From contig JAFGIP010000008.1 in assembly GCA_016929525.1 (NCBI GenBank), forward strand, positions 1 to 64,000: a DNA stretch of 64,000 nt. Direction: 5' to 3'. The DNA is from Bacteroidales bacterium. Its GTDB lineage: Bacteria; Bacteroidota; Bacteroidia; Bacteroidales; UBA10428. Made by a program: the position numbers and the translations under genes. Shown piece by piece: positions 44,693-54,352 of this stretch. Within the stretch, counting starts at the first letter, position 1. Every line of letters starts with the position of its first letter. Under the pieces are notes generated by a model. It was not told where the DNA came from, did no database searches, and saw only the letters and a program-made list of their open reading frames with translations.

Positions 44693-47002
44693 ATGGGAAA
44701 AATAGCAGATAAATATTTTAAACTGGATCCCTGGGCAATTATCGAGGAAGGTTTTGATCCAATACACGGAAAAGTTGCTGAATCAATATTTTCACTGGGA
44801 AATGAATATATGGGGGCCCGGGGTTATTTTGAAGAAGGCTATAGTGGACCAAAACATGTTGGCAGCTATTTCAACGGATTTTACGAAAGTTCAGAAGTAT
44901 CTCATCCTGCTGTTTACAAAGGCTTTGTTCTTACCAATGTCGATCTTACAAATTCTGTCGATTGGTTGCACGTTAGGATTTCCCTGGATGGTGAATTACT
45001 GGATATCGCCAAAAGTAAAATACAGAATTTCAAACGCAAACTGGAATTAAAAACAGGTACTCTAACACGTGAGTTTACCTGGAATACACAATCGGGCAAA
45101 AAAGTAAAAGTAGTATTCGAGCGTTTTACAAGCATGATTTGCAATAATTTAGGCGGCCAGAAAGTTACTTTTGAACCCATTAATTTTTCGGGTAAATTAA
45201 AAATAATTTCCGGCCTTGACTTCTCAATACACGAAGAGAAACTTCCCGAAGGCAATATGGTCTGCCTCAGAAAAGAAAAACATGAGGATATATTTGCGGC
45301 GCTTGGACAAACCAGGAAAAGCAAATTGAGCCTTTTTTCAAGCTTCAGGATAGATGCTTCTGAGAAAATCAATCACAAGACTGTTCAGGATGACTTACGA
45401 TTCGGGACAGAATTCACGCTGAACTTAAAAGAAGGTACTCCGTCCTCCTTCTCGAAAATAGTTATAAACTACGCTGATAAGAAAGAAAAGGCCGATGCTG
45501 ATGAGGTGTGGAAAAAAGGTATGTCAGTTGCGGAAAAATACAAAACAATTACATACGAAACTGCACACAAGGAACACATATCATTTTGGGAGGACGTTTG
45601 GAACAACTTCGATATTGTAATCGATGGTGACGATAAAAATCAGCAGGGAATACGATACTGTATCTATCAGATGCATCAGACTTATCATGGTCAGGACCCA
45701 AGTTTAAATATCGGTGCCAAAGGATTGACAGGCGAAGCATACGGAGGTAAGGCATTTTGGGATACCGAAGCGTATTGTCTTGCATTCTATATTTTCAATA
45801 ATCCCACAGCCGCCCTTAACCTGTTAAAGTACAGATATAATTTCCTTCCGCAAGCTATTGCCCGTGCCAAACAACTCGATTGTAAAGGTGCATGCTATCC
45901 GATTGCCACCATCGATGGCCATGAAAATAGTGCGTTATGGCAACACAGCAGCATTCAGATTCATGTAAGTGGATCGGTAGCCTTTGGTATTTCGCAGTAT
46001 GCCAGTGTAACCAAAGACAAAGAATTCCTTTATAAAGAAGGAATTGAAATGCTGCTCCAGATTGCGCGTTTCTATGCAAGCAGGGCCCAGCAGGATCCTG
46101 AAACCAATGAATATGGCTATTATGGCGTAATGGGAGTTGATGAATTTCATATGATGGTAAATAACAACTGCTTTGTGAACTATATGGGAAAGAAATCGAT
46201 GGAATTCGCTCTCGATGTGGTTAATGAAATGAAAACTTCGGCACCTCAGAAATTAAAAGAAGTGGAAAAGAAAATCGATCTTCAGCTTTCTGAGCTGACG
46301 GAATGGGAGCAGATGTGTAAAAATATGGCAATGCCACAGGATAACGAAACTGGAGTGTATGAGGAACACGATGGTTATTTCAGATGGCCGCACATTGATA
46401 TTCATTCGATACCTGTTGAAGATTTCCCTTTGTACCATAACTGGTCGTACGACAGGATATATCGTTACGATATGATTAAACAACCGGATGTATTGATGAT
46501 GATGTTTTTATATAACCAGGATTTCAGTCAAAATATAAAAAAGGTGAATTACGAATTTTATGAACCAAGGTGCATTCATGAGTCGTCGCTTTCACCATCG
46601 GTACATTCAATACTTGCGGCCGAAATCGGTAAACATGATGAAGCATCGGAATTTTTCGGATTTGCAACCCGGTTAGATCTCGATGATTATAACCGCAATA
46701 CATTCGAAGGTTTACATTTAACATCGATATCAGCAGCCTGGATGAATATTGTTTTTGGATTTGGCGGGATGCGTACAGATGGAGATATTCTCGTTTTTGC
46801 CCCCTCAATTCCTAAAACCTGGAAATCATTTTCTTTCCGCATTATATATCAGGAAGCAACACTGAATATTACTGTTGATAAAACCAAGGCCCGGTTTAAA
46901 ACCAATGGAACAACTGTAACGTTAAAAATATACGGCAAAACTTATTCTATTGGCTCTGAAGAGGTAAGCATTGATATTCCTGACTTTTATATTGCTAAAT
47001 AA
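44693..47002 (+). CDS. Glycoside hydrolase family 65 disaccharide phosphorylase
   Basis: 769 residues, the usual length. GH65 enzymes split alpha-glucosyl disaccharides (maltose, trehalose, kojibiose, nigerose) with phosphate to beta-glucose 1-phosphate and glucose. The N-terminal beta-sandwich ('SIFSLGNEYMGARGYFEEGYSGP') is followed by the (alpha/alpha)6 barrel with 'GEAYGGKAFWDTEAYCLAF' (substrate-site WDTE), the acid catalyst E484 in 'GVMGVDEFHMMVNNN' and 'KQPDVLMMMFLYNQDF' (the phosphate-site KQ). 'MGVDEFHMMV' differs from the 'GPDEYHEHV' of typical maltose phosphorylases, so specificity cannot be assigned. First gene of phosphorylase-pgmB-MFS. Confidence 0.9.
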   Translation: MGKIADKYFKLDPWAIIEEGFDPIHGKVAESIFSLGNEYMGARGYFEEGYSGPKHVGSYFNGFYESSEVSHPAVYKGFVLTNVDLTNSVDWLHVRISLDGELLDIAKSKIQNFKRKLELKTGTLTREFTWNTQSGKKVKVVFERFTSMICNNLGGQKVTFEPINFSGKLKIISGLDFSIHEEKLPEGNMVCLRKEKHEDIFAALGQTRKSKLSLFSSFRIDASEKINHKTVQDDLRFGTEFTLNLKEGTPSSFSKIVINYADKKEKADADEVWKKGMSVAEKYKTITYETAHKEHISFWEDVWNNFDIVIDGDDKNQQGIRYCIYQMHQTYHGQDPSLNIGAKGLTGEAYGGKAFWDTEAYCLAFYIFNNPTAALNLLKYRYNFLPQAIARAKQLDCKGACYPIATIDGHENSALWQHSSIQIHVSGSVAFGISQYASVTKDKEFLYKEGIEMLLQIARFYASRAQQDPETNEYGYYGVMGVDEFHMMVNNNCFVNYMGKKSMEFALDVVNEMKTSAPQKLKEVEKKIDLQLSELTEWEQMCKNMAMPQDNETGVYEEHDGYFRWPHIDIHSIPVEDFPLYHNWSYDRIYRYDMIKQPDVLMMMFLYNQDFSQNIKKVNYEFYEPRCIHESSLSPSVHSILAAEIGKHDEASEFFGFATRLDLDDYNRNTFEGLHLTSISAAWMNIVFGFGGMRTDGDILVFAPSIPKTWKSFSFRIIYQEATLNITVDKTKARFKTNGTTVTLKIYGKTYSIGSEEVSIDIPDFYIAK

Positions 47003-47052
47003 TTTTAATTGACTATCAAAAATCATACACATAACGAACTGAAAAGTAAGAC

Positions 47053-47110
47053 ATTCCTGCGCAGGCAGGAATCCAGTCAAAATACCTGGATTCCGTGTCA
47101 AGCACGGAAT
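47053..47110. repeat. Intergenic palindromic repeat (REP-like, two hairpins)
   Basis: ATTCCTGC-GCAG-GCAGGAAT (47053-47072) and ATTCCGTG-TCAAG-CACGGAAT (47090-47110), with GGAATCCAG / CTGGATTCC as a linking dyad between them. This composite of 'GCAGGAATCCAG...CTGGATTCC...CACGGAAT' hairpins is a widely scattered type of bacterial intergenic repeat. It lies in the 200-base gap between the GH65 and pgmB genes and may form an mRNA-stabilising or attenuating structure there. Confidence 0.65.
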
Positions 47111-47202
47111 AACCCATAATATAGATGTAAATTATTCTTGAATCAATACTAATTTATTTTATATAACCTGAAAAAGTAACAAGCTGATTAAATATATTTT
47201 AA

Positions 47203-47853
47203 ATGATTAAAGGAGTAATTTTCGATTTAGACGGAGTGATTGTTTCAACCGACGAATTCCATTACCAGGCATGGCAACAGATGGCCGACGAAGAAGGTAT
47301 TTATTTCGATCGTCATATCAACGAGCGTTTGAGAGGGGTAAGCCGCATGGAAAGCCTTGAAATAATACTGGAAAGAGCAAGAAAACAGTATTCCGAAGAT
47401 CAAAAAACTGAATTGGCAACCCGGAAGAACAATTACTATAAAGTATTACTGGACACTCGTTTATCACCAAAAGACATACTTCCCGGAGTTATGAAAGTTT
47501 TAACCGACCTGAAGAATAGCAATATAAAAATTGCAATTGGTTCTTCGAGTCGTAATTCTCCGTCAATATTGAAACATATAGACCTGGAAGCATTCTTTGA
47601 TGCCACAGCCGATGGCAATGATATCAAAAAAAGCAAGCCGGACCCTGAAGTGTTTTTAATCGCAGCTCAGCGATTAGGATTAGAACCTGATGAATGTGTA
47701 GTAGTAGAAGATGCCGAAGCCGGTATAACTGCGGCACTGAATGGCGGTATGAAAGCGCTTGCTGTGGGTTCTGCTATCTCGGATAAAAGAGCTCATTTTG
47801 CTGCAAAAGATCTTGCTGAAATAACCATCGATCAAATCATCAACATTTCTTAA
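47203..47853 (+). CDS. pgmB: Beta-phosphoglucomutase
   Basis: 216 residues, HAD superfamily with cap. D9-x-D11 nucleophile/acid pair in 'FDLDGVIVSTDEFHYQAWQ', the substrate motif 'ERLRGVSRMESLEIIL', 'GSSSRNSPSIL', 'KKSKPDPEVFLIAAQRLG' and 'VVEDAEAGITAALNGG'. It converts the beta-glucose 1-phosphate made by the GH65 enzyme to glucose 6-phosphate, which explains the pairing. Confidence 0.94.
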   Translation: MIKGVIFDLDGVIVSTDEFHYQAWQQMADEEGIYFDRHINERLRGVSRMESLEIILERARKQYSEDQKTELATRKNNYYKVLLDTRLSPKDILPGVMKVLTDLKNSNIKIAIGSSSRNSPSILKHIDLEAFFDATADGNDIKKSKPDPEVFLIAAQRLGLEPDECVVVEDAEAGITAALNGGMKALAVGSAISDKRAHFAAKDLAEITIDQIINIS

Positions 47854-47887
47854 TATTGTAATGTACTAAAGCTAATAACACTCTCAC

Positions 47888-49219
47888 ATGAAACAAAAAC
47901 CCAATCTCACTTTCTGGCAGCTCTGGAACCTAAGTGTAGGATATATCGGAATCCAGCTTGGTTATTCCCTGCAGGGTCAGTCAAGTCGTATCTTTTCCAT
48001 TTTGGGCGCTGAAGATCACAATTTACCCATACTTTGGTTAGGAGCACCACTGGCCGGACTCCTCGTTCAACCGATCATCGGGTTATCAAGTGATAAAACC
48101 TGGACAAAACTCGGTAGACGTTTACCCTTCTTACTGGCAGGAGGTATTATTGCTGTTCTGGCTATGATATTTATCGTCAATTCAGAATTAGCAGCTGTTC
48201 TGATGCCTGCCTATCTGTTTGCCGCTGTAATGTTACTTCTGATGGACTGTGCTTTTAATGTCAGCATGCAACCATTACGATCATTAGTCGGCGATATGGT
48301 AAACGACCAACAAAGGAACCAGGGTTTTTCCATCCAGATGATATTGTCAAATATTGGCGCTATTATCGGATTTGGTCTTCCGTTTATATTGACCAATGTG
48401 TTCGGTTTAAACAACGAATCAACAGATAGTCAAAAAATCCCGGCATCTTTATTATGGTCGTATTATATAGGAGGTGCTATATTAATTATCAGTGTTCTGT
48501 GGACAACTTTCCGTGTTAAAGAATATCCTCCAAAAGTATTTGCAGAATATAATAATCTCACGGAAGAAGATAAAAAGAAAGAATCTATTCTGAAAATTTT
48601 GAAGACCATACCACGTGTTATGTTCCAGGTAGCAATCGTTCAATTTTTCACGTGGTTTGCTTTATTCATACTCTGGAACTATATAGTAAACGGACTTGCA
48701 GAGAATGTATGGGCCATAACAGACAGATCATCTAAAGCATTTAATGAAGCCGGAGACTGGTGGGGTATAATGGGCGCTATGCAAAGTGTTTGTGCTTTTA
48801 TATTTGCTTTTTTTATGGGGAAAATGGCCAACAATATAGGGCGTAAAAAGGTGTATTCCTTTTCGTTGTTTTTGGGTGCAATGGGCTTAATATCCGTGTA
48901 TTTTTTCCACGATAAATATTTAATGCTTATATCAATGGCGGCTATGGGTATTGCAACCTCCGCTATGAATGCTATGCCTTTTGCTATTATCAGCGCTGCT
49001 ATTCCTCCAACCAAAATGGGTGTATATATGGGAATATTTAATATTTCCATTGTTATCCCGCAAATTATATTTGCTCTTATCGGAGGCTTTGTATTTAAAT
49101 TTGTTGTCGGACTCGGAGGCAGCAATATTACTATGATTATCCTGGCCGGGGTATCAATGTTAATTGCCTCATTGGTTGTATTTATAATTAACGACAAAGA
49201 TAGTTTAGTAACCGAATAA
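47888..49219 (+). CDS. MFS sugar transporter (SLC45/GPH-like), probably for alpha-disaccharides
   Basis: 443 residues with about 12 membrane spans. The N-terminus 'TFWQLWNLSVGYIGIQLGYSLQGQSSRIFSILGA' and 'PLAGLLVQPIIGLSSDKTWTKLGRRLPFLLAGG' carry the MFS loop motif (D-x-x-x-x-x-x-G-R-R). This subgroup commonly accompanies GH65/GH13 genes in Bacteroidota and imports maltose, sucrose or related sugars with protons. It starts 34 bases after pgmB and completes an uptake-phosphorolysis-isomerisation unit. Confidence 0.85.
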   Translation: MKQKPNLTFWQLWNLSVGYIGIQLGYSLQGQSSRIFSILGAEDHNLPILWLGAPLAGLLVQPIIGLSSDKTWTKLGRRLPFLLAGGIIAVLAMIFIVNSELAAVLMPAYLFAAVMLLLMDCAFNVSMQPLRSLVGDMVNDQQRNQGFSIQMILSNIGAIIGFGLPFILTNVFGLNNESTDSQKIPASLLWSYYIGGAILIISVLWTTFRVKEYPPKVFAEYNNLTEEDKKKESILKILKTIPRVMFQVAIVQFFTWFALFILWNYIVNGLAENVWAITDRSSKAFNEAGDWWGIMGAMQSVCAFIFAFFMGKMANNIGRKKVYSFSLFLGAMGLISVYFFHDKYLMLISMAAMGIATSAMNAMPFAIISAAIPPTKMGVYMGIFNISIVIPQIIFALIGGFVFKFVVGLGGSNITMIILAGVSMLIASLVVFIINDKDSLVTE

Positions 49220-49638
49220 AAAGCTGATTGAAAGGCCGGATTGAAAGAACTTTTTATCAGAGACAGGGATAGACCTTTGTAAAACTCAGTAAGGTTATTA
49301 TAGAATAACGGTCGGGTGTATGATGTCGATGGCGCCTGTCTGTTCATAAACCGGCAGGCAGGTTGCATTGCATTGTTTCTGATTAGCAAGATAAGAAAAA
49401 AGCCACTAATGCTCTTATCCGCCGTAACACAAACCCGCCTGTGACTTATATTGGCTGTTAGACACTGGCGGTTTATATTCTCAATCAATTTATCTATCAG
49501 GATTACACCTCATTTCAATCTGGCGTTGGAATGGGAAGGGTGAAAAGGCTCCTGCCACAAATTTGGATTGTGAGCGGACTTGTGCGTTTGCGGCATGTGC
49601 CTTGCAACGAAGAGATGGCAGGTTGGCCTGAATGGCTG
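49220..49638. other. Gene-free stretch after the sugar operon
   Basis: About 420 bases with no credible reading frame and no family-like translation in any frame. It includes a short dyad (GCCTGTC...GGCAGGC-like, around 49337-49363). Composition is less AT-rich than other gaps here, which suggests rearranged or decayed sequence next to the frameshifted cupin gene. Confidence 0.4.
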
Positions 49639-50128
49639 CTATTTGTTTTTAATGCTATTGTATTCTTCATCGGTGACAGGTTCCAGCCAAACTGCCCCTC
49701 CTTCATCAGTATTAAGGCTAATGGCAATATGTGAGAATTCACTATCGGGAGTGGCACCATGCCAATGTACAACGTTTGGCGGAATCCACATAATCACCCT
49801 TGCGCAATAATCGGGCAGGCTGGTTTTTTGCCTGGTAATACCCCTGGCCTTCAGTTATAAAAAGGATTTGACCACCCGGATGCAAGTGCCAGTTAGTTCT
49901 TGCTTTGAGTTCGAACGTTACATTGCCAAACCTGGCATGTAATGTGCTATCGTTGGCTCCCATCATGTTCAACCACACGGTACCGGTAAAATTAGTGCTG
50001 GTTATTTTTTCTCCCTTGGGAAAACCAGGTACGCTTTGCCGGAGTGATTCGTCTGTTTTTTTCTCTATATTGCATGCGGCCATCAGTATTATTATAAAAA
50101 GCAGACTGTATTTAAAATTGTATTTCAT
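49639..50128 (-). pseudogene. Cupin-domain lipoprotein gene with a frameshift
   Basis: The first frame gives a lipoprotein signal ('LLFIIILMAACN') and a cupin core ('NVTFELKARTNWHLHPGGQILFITEGQGYYQAKNQPARLLRKGD'). After 'LRKGD' (about 49787-49797) the frame leaves the family pattern, while a shifted frame continues it: 'VIMWIPPNVVHWHGATPDSEFSHIA...VWLEPVTDEEY', ending at 49639. Together they form a ~160-residue cupin like those beside carboxymuconolactone decarboxylase genes. Either a real inactivating indel or a sequence error. It is the last gene of the AraC-linked cluster, 58 bases after the decarboxylase-like gene. Confidence 0.75.
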
Positions 50129-50186
50129 CGTTGGTTCATTTATAATTTGTTTATTTCAGTTATTGTTTAGAGAATTATCTTCTTAC

Positions 50187-50933
50187 TTAAAGTTGTTGAG
50201 ATTGCCTGTTTTTGATCACTTCATTTAAAACTGCCTGTGCATCTCTGGCTTCTTTCTCACCGACAGCTGATTTGATTATGTTTATGAATTGTTGTAATTG
50301 TTCCGGTGTATAACCCTGATAAATGCAGATATTTAAATGAGAACGTAACATGGGTTCTGCGCCACCAATGCTGCTGAGTACCGATACGGTTACCAACTCT
50401 CTTTCGGAGTAAGTTAATACATCCCGATCAAAAATATCAGCAAACAGATGTTCTTTCAGAAATATTTCAATTGTGGGTGCAAATTCAGCATAACCTATTT
50501 GAGTACCGGTGAGTGGCATGCCAATTAATTTTTCCAGATTCTCCCTGCCCCGTTCATATTTGCTTCGGTTATCATTTATCGGCGTAGCATCTTTACCCAT
50601 TTCATCAGTTATACCATTTGCTTTGCGTTCCTCGAGAACTTCCATAAAAGTTTGCAACCCTCGAATACTTCGAGGAAATCCGCAATACGCATACAGATGG
50701 ACAATCACTTCTTTTATTTCATTAATGGTCAATCCGGCATTTAAACCATCATTCAGTGCAGATTTTAACAGCTGTAATTCTCCATTTGCCGTGTATGCAG
50801 CAATCGGAATAATATTTTGTTGCTTTGTACTTAAGGAATTATCAGGTTCTGCCATGTTTTGCGCATAAAGGCTTCCGATTAGGCAACAAATAATAGCCAA
50901 TCCGTTGAATATTCTAAAAATCAACTTTTTCAT
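50187..50933 (-). CDS. Exported carboxymuconolactone decarboxylase-family protein (two CMD domains)
   Basis: 248 residues with a signal peptide ('IFNGLAIICCLIGSLYAQ'). Two AhpD/CMD-like helical repeats: 'LLKSALNDGLNAGLTINEIKEVIVHLYAYCGFPRSIRGLQTF' and 'ERELVTVSVLSSIGGAEPMLRSHLNICIYQGYTPEQLQQFI'. The first keeps a single Cys in 'YAYCGFPR' and lacks the CxxC of AhpD, so peroxidase-type chemistry is not supported. Export and pairing with a cupin are common in Bacteroidota, substrate unknown. Confidence 0.82.
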   Translation of the reverse strand: MKKLIFRIFNGLAIICCLIGSLYAQNMAEPDNSLSTKQQNIIPIAAYTANGELQLLKSALNDGLNAGLTINEIKEVIVHLYAYCGFPRSIRGLQTFMEVLEERKANGITDEMGKDATPINDNRSKYERGRENLEKLIGMPLTGTQIGYAEFAPTIEIFLKEHLFADIFDRDVLTYSERELVTVSVLSSIGGAEPMLRSHLNICIYQGYTPEQLQQFINIIKSAVGEKEARDAQAVLNEVIKNRQSQQL

Positions 50934-51105
50934 CCGTATTTAATTTTATTTTTATGGTCGGATGGAACGCTCGATGAATTTTAATCATTTTCGTGTGTGT
51001 ATTTTAAAATATTAAAATTCATGTTCGTTTCATCTGCTTAATTTTTAATTATCAATTGCTCTCTCGTAAATCTTTGATCCGATTTTTTCTTTTTTATTTT
51101 CATGG

Positions 51106-52752
51106 TTAAATGCCGCCACGTGATTGAATACGAGCCCTAAACCTGAAAGCCTTTTCAATCACATCCAGTCTTGCTTTCCTGGGATCGGGCTTTCCGACAA
51201 TTTTACCATCTGGCTGGATATCGAGTATCTCTTCATTTTCAGTGTTGTAATCGGGCCAAAGCGGCAGCCCTTTACCATTGGGATCACCGGTTTTGGCAAA
51301 GTTAACCCAATAGGCGTTCAACATTTGTGCTACCTTTTCATCTTCAGGTGTTGTTTCAGGGGCACCCCAACGTGCATCGAGATTGTTAAATACGTAGGTG
51401 ATTTCTGACCCGTGTCCGGCGCCAAACTGCATCCGCTCCTGCATTGCGGCGGGGACATAACCATAATGGTAGATGAAAGCCGGTTCTCCATTGGCGACAA
51501 TAGCCCTTGCGGCAAAACGGGCCGGTTCAGCCCATACCCAGTCTGTGTTAAACCTGGTGATTATTTCAGCAAACTCTTTGTCTCCATCAGGATCATAGGC
51601 AGTTTTTGCCTCATCCTCCAGTTCGCCGAACAGTGAAAACAGTTCTTCTTTTGAACTGCTGGAATTAACAAAACTTCCACCTATTTCGGCACTACAATTT
51701 CCGATTATTAGCGGAACCTTTGCCTGCCTGCCTGCCTTGTATGCACTCTCAGCAGTTTCTACAACAAGTTTACCATCGAGAATCGGGCCTGAATAAATAC
51801 GCGGACCTCCCTGACCATCAGTTTCCTGACCTCCGTCCACAATCTCCTCTGCGCTCAGGGCGCGAAGCTTAGCCAGTGCGGCTGCATCCGTATCCTCTAT
51901 ACCATGTTTGCCGGCAAAATTTACTCCGATTGTTTCGGCTGAAACGGGGTAAAGAGGATCAGCATTTTCTTTATTCATCGACCTACCTGTAAGAACACCA
52001 TCCCTGCCACCTCCGGATTCACTGATTGCTTTATGGAAAAGGCCTTTGGCATCAGGTATGGTCATGAGTGAATGTACTGATACGCCACCGGCAGAGAAAC
52101 CGAAAATAGTAACATTGTTCGGGTCACCACCGAATGCGGCAATGTTTTGCTGTACCCAACTGAGTGCTGCAATCTGGTCCATAAAAGCATAACTACCCTT
52201 TGGTTCATCAGGATATTCCTCGCTTAAGGCCGGAAATGCAAAATGACCGAGACGTCCCAAACGATAGTTGAAAGTCATTAAGATTACACCTTGTTTGGCA
52301 AATTCTTCACCTGATGTAGCTGGTCCTGCCCCGCTACCCCCTAGAAAAGCGCCTCCATGAATCCATACCATAACAGGAAGCTTAGCTTTTGGCTTGGTTC
52401 CGGCAGGGATCCACAAATTAAGGTACAGGCAATCCTCTGATGAGCCTTCCGTAATTGACCCGGGAGCTGCTCCCCATCCTGCCTGCGCACAATTGGCTCC
52501 AAACTCGGTGGCATTCCGAATGCCTTCCCAAGGAGTTACAGGTTGCGGAGGACGCCAGCGAAATTCACCTACAGGAGGAGCAGCATAGGGAATTCCTTTA
52601 TAACTCGTAACTTCTCCTTCAGTTATACCTTTAACGATTCCGGAGGCAATGCTTACTATAGGCAACGATTCCGGAGTATCATTATAAATTGATTGCTGTG
52701 CAAATAAATTGCAACCGGTAATAATGACTAAACTCGTTAGAATTTTTTTCAC
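51106..52752 (-). CDS. Exported type-B carboxylesterase
   Basis: 548 residues, signal peptide 'MKKILTSLVIITGCNLFAQ'. Carboxylesterase/lipase fold: 'YKGIPYAAPPVGEFRWRPPQP', 'SEDCLYLNLW', oxyanion-hole 'VWIHGGAF' and nucleophile S220 in 'GFSAGG' (usually GESAGG). 'GAGHGSEITYVF' contains the catalytic His-type region. It hydrolyses ester bonds in the periplasm or outside. Member of the minus-strand hydrolase cluster; 20 bases after the gene at 52773. Confidence 0.9.
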   Translation of the reverse strand: MKKILTSLVIITGCNLFAQQSIYNDTPESLPIVSIASGIVKGITEGEVTSYKGIPYAAPPVGEFRWRPPQPVTPWEGIRNATEFGANCAQAGWGAAPGSITEGSSEDCLYLNLWIPAGTKPKAKLPVMVWIHGGAFLGGSGAGPATSGEEFAKQGVILMTFNYRLGRLGHFAFPALSEEYPDEPKGSYAFMDQIAALSWVQQNIAAFGGDPNNVTIFGFSAGGVSVHSLMTIPDAKGLFHKAISESGGGRDGVLTGRSMNKENADPLYPVSAETIGVNFAGKHGIEDTDAAALAKLRALSAEEIVDGGQETDGQGGPRIYSGPILDGKLVVETAESAYKAGRQAKVPLIIGNCSAEIGGSFVNSSSSKEELFSLFGELEDEAKTAYDPDGDKEFAEIITRFNTDWVWAEPARFAARAIVANGEPAFIYHYGYVPAAMQERMQFGAGHGSEITYVFNNLDARWGAPETTPEDEKVAQMLNAYWVNFAKTGDPNGKGLPLWPDYNTENEEILDIQPDGKIVGKPDPRKARLDVIEKAFRFRARIQSRGGI

Positions 52753-52772
52753 ACTTAATGCATTTTATGAAT

Positions 52773-53219
52773 TTAATGACCGCCAGGTGTCATCAGTCTG
52801 GTGAACGAGAGCGAACCTAACTTCCAGCTTTCACCCTGTTTAATATATACTTCTGTTACCTCAAAAGGATTAGTTACCTCGTTGCCTCCAACTTCTGCCA
52901 ATAAGGTAATTCTATTCAATAAAATGGCCGTATTGTCAATGATATTCACCGAAACTTCATGGATATCGGCTTTCTTGTACCAAATTCCTCCACTCTTGAT
53001 TATGCCTAGTTCCTGTTCGGTACCCCAGGAACCACCCATATGCACAAACATGGCTTTTTCATGAAAGAGGTAATTCAATGTATCAGCATTCTTATCTGCC
53101 ATCCATTGCCACTTTTCTTTGGATAGATTAATAATTTCATTCTCAGCGTCAGTATTTTGTGCGAAGGACAATTGCGCACAGAAGATAATTAGAAGTAATC
53201 CGGGAATTGTCGTTTTCAT
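52773..53219 (-). CDS. Exported NTF2-like (SnoaL/DUF4440-type) protein
   Basis: 148 residues, signal peptide 'GLLLIIFCAQLSFAQ'. The mature part has the cone-shaped NTF2 pattern: 'EIINLSKEKWQWMADKNADTLNYLFHEKAMFVHMGGSWGTEQEL', then 'VNIIDNTAILLNRITLLAEVGG' and a C-terminal 'WKLGSLSFTRL'. Members are small binding proteins or enzymes of varied function. Its place between two hydrolase genes suggests the same pathway. Confidence 0.75.
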   Translation of the reverse strand: MKTTIPGLLLIIFCAQLSFAQNTDAENEIINLSKEKWQWMADKNADTLNYLFHEKAMFVHMGGSWGTEQELGIIKSGGIWYKKADIHEVSVNIIDNTAILLNRITLLAEVGGNEVTNPFEVTEVYIKQGESWKLGSLSFTRLMTPGGH

Positions 53220-53246
53220 AATATTGTTTTAATTAATTATTAATTA

Positions 53247-54299
53247 TTATAAATATTTCCCAAAGAACTCATTGAGTTTATTTATCGCCTGTTCAACATA
53301 TTCAGGAACATAATAGGTTTGTATGTGTGTAGCACCATCAATCAGGAATAATTCCTTCTCATTTGTGCCTGTTGCAAGATTGAATGCATTGTCGGTCATG
53401 TAATAGGTGTCGGCTTTGCTTCCCGCCATCATCAACAAGGGCTGATTGATCAAATCCATGTTGGTGGTCGCGTCAAATGCCATCAGATCGAGCAGACTGC
53501 TCATGGTGTAACGGAATGTGGAATTGGGGTGCGTATGGGTTCTGTTGTAATAATAATGACCTTCGCGATACAGATCAAACGGCATTTTGTCTGCCATTTC
53601 ATCGGTTATTTCTGTATCGGCAGCATAGCGAATTTCACCACCGGCAGCTTCCAGTGCACGGGCTTCAGAGGCTTGTTCCAATCGCTCCTGAATGGTTTCT
53701 AATTGAGAGTCTCGGAATCCATTTCGTCTGACTAAACCTGAATTAAACATACTTAAGGTAGCCACAGCCTTAAAGCGTTTATCGGTTTGAGCAGCAGCTA
53801 ACGAATAGCCCCCACCACCACAAATGCCTAATAAACCAAGTTGTTCTTTATTAACACCTGCATATTGGGTAATAAAATCGGCCATTCCCCGAATGTCCTC
53901 GATACGAAAGGCCGGCTTATCCACATTACGCGGCTCTCCGCCACTGGCACCCTGATAAGATGCATCGGCAGCAATAGTAATGTAACCTGATTCAGCCAAA
54001 CGCTGTGCGTATAATCCGGCCACCTGCTCTTTAACTCCACCGTTGGGGTGGGCCACCACAACCGCCGGATATTTCTTTGACGGGTCAAAGTTGGCAGGTG
54101 TGTATACGTTGGCAGAGATATGAATACCATTTAGTTTATAAGTTACCGGATGAATATTCACCTCGCCAGACACATTATCTGTAATGACATCCTGATAAAC
54201 CAGTCCAAAAGGGTTGTTAATCTTGGTTTGACCGGAAGAAATGATGCTTGTTGTCATAAACATAATTATCAAAATATGATTTCTAATTATTCTTTTCAT
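53247..54299 (-). CDS. Exported alpha/beta hydrolase (dienelactone-hydrolase-like) with Cys at the nucleophile position
   Basis: 350 residues, signal peptide to about residue 24. Alpha/beta hydrolase fold with 'YPAVVVAHPNGGVKEQVAGLYAQRLAESGYITIAADASYQGASGGEP'-type core (given here in parts) and the nucleophile elbow 'LGICGGGGYSLAA', where C160 replaces the usual Ser, as in dienelactone hydrolases. The C-terminal 'GATHIQTYY' supplies the His. Substrate unknown; reported relatives act on esters or lactones. It lies in the cluster between two other hydrolases. Confidence 0.82.
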   Translation of the reverse strand: MKRIIRNHILIIMFMTTSIISSGQTKINNPFGLVYQDVITDNVSGEVNIHPVTYKLNGIHISANVYTPANFDPSKKYPAVVVAHPNGGVKEQVAGLYAQRLAESGYITIAADASYQGASGGEPRNVDKPAFRIEDIRGMADFITQYAGVNKEQLGLLGICGGGGYSLAAAQTDKRFKAVATLSMFNSGLVRRNGFRDSQLETIQERLEQASEARALEAAGGEIRYAADTEITDEMADKMPFDLYREGHYYYNRTHTHPNSTFRYTMSSLLDLMAFDATTNMDLINQPLLMMAGSKADTYYMTDNAFNLATGTNEKELFLIDGATHIQTYYVPEYVEQAINKLNEFFGKYL

Positions 54300-54352
54300 T
54301 TTTTATCTCCTTCTTTTTAGTTTTATTCTTTTTGAATTAGCTTAAATCCCTG

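Noticed and set aside
48679..49488. Long open frame (269 residues) on the minus strand
   Set aside because: It is antisense to the MFS transporter over most of its length; the hydrophobic bias mirrors the transporter codons.
49515..49772. 85-residue open frame on the minus strand near the cupin gene
   Set aside because: A third frame over the 3' part of the frameshifted cupin; the cupin pattern lies in another frame.
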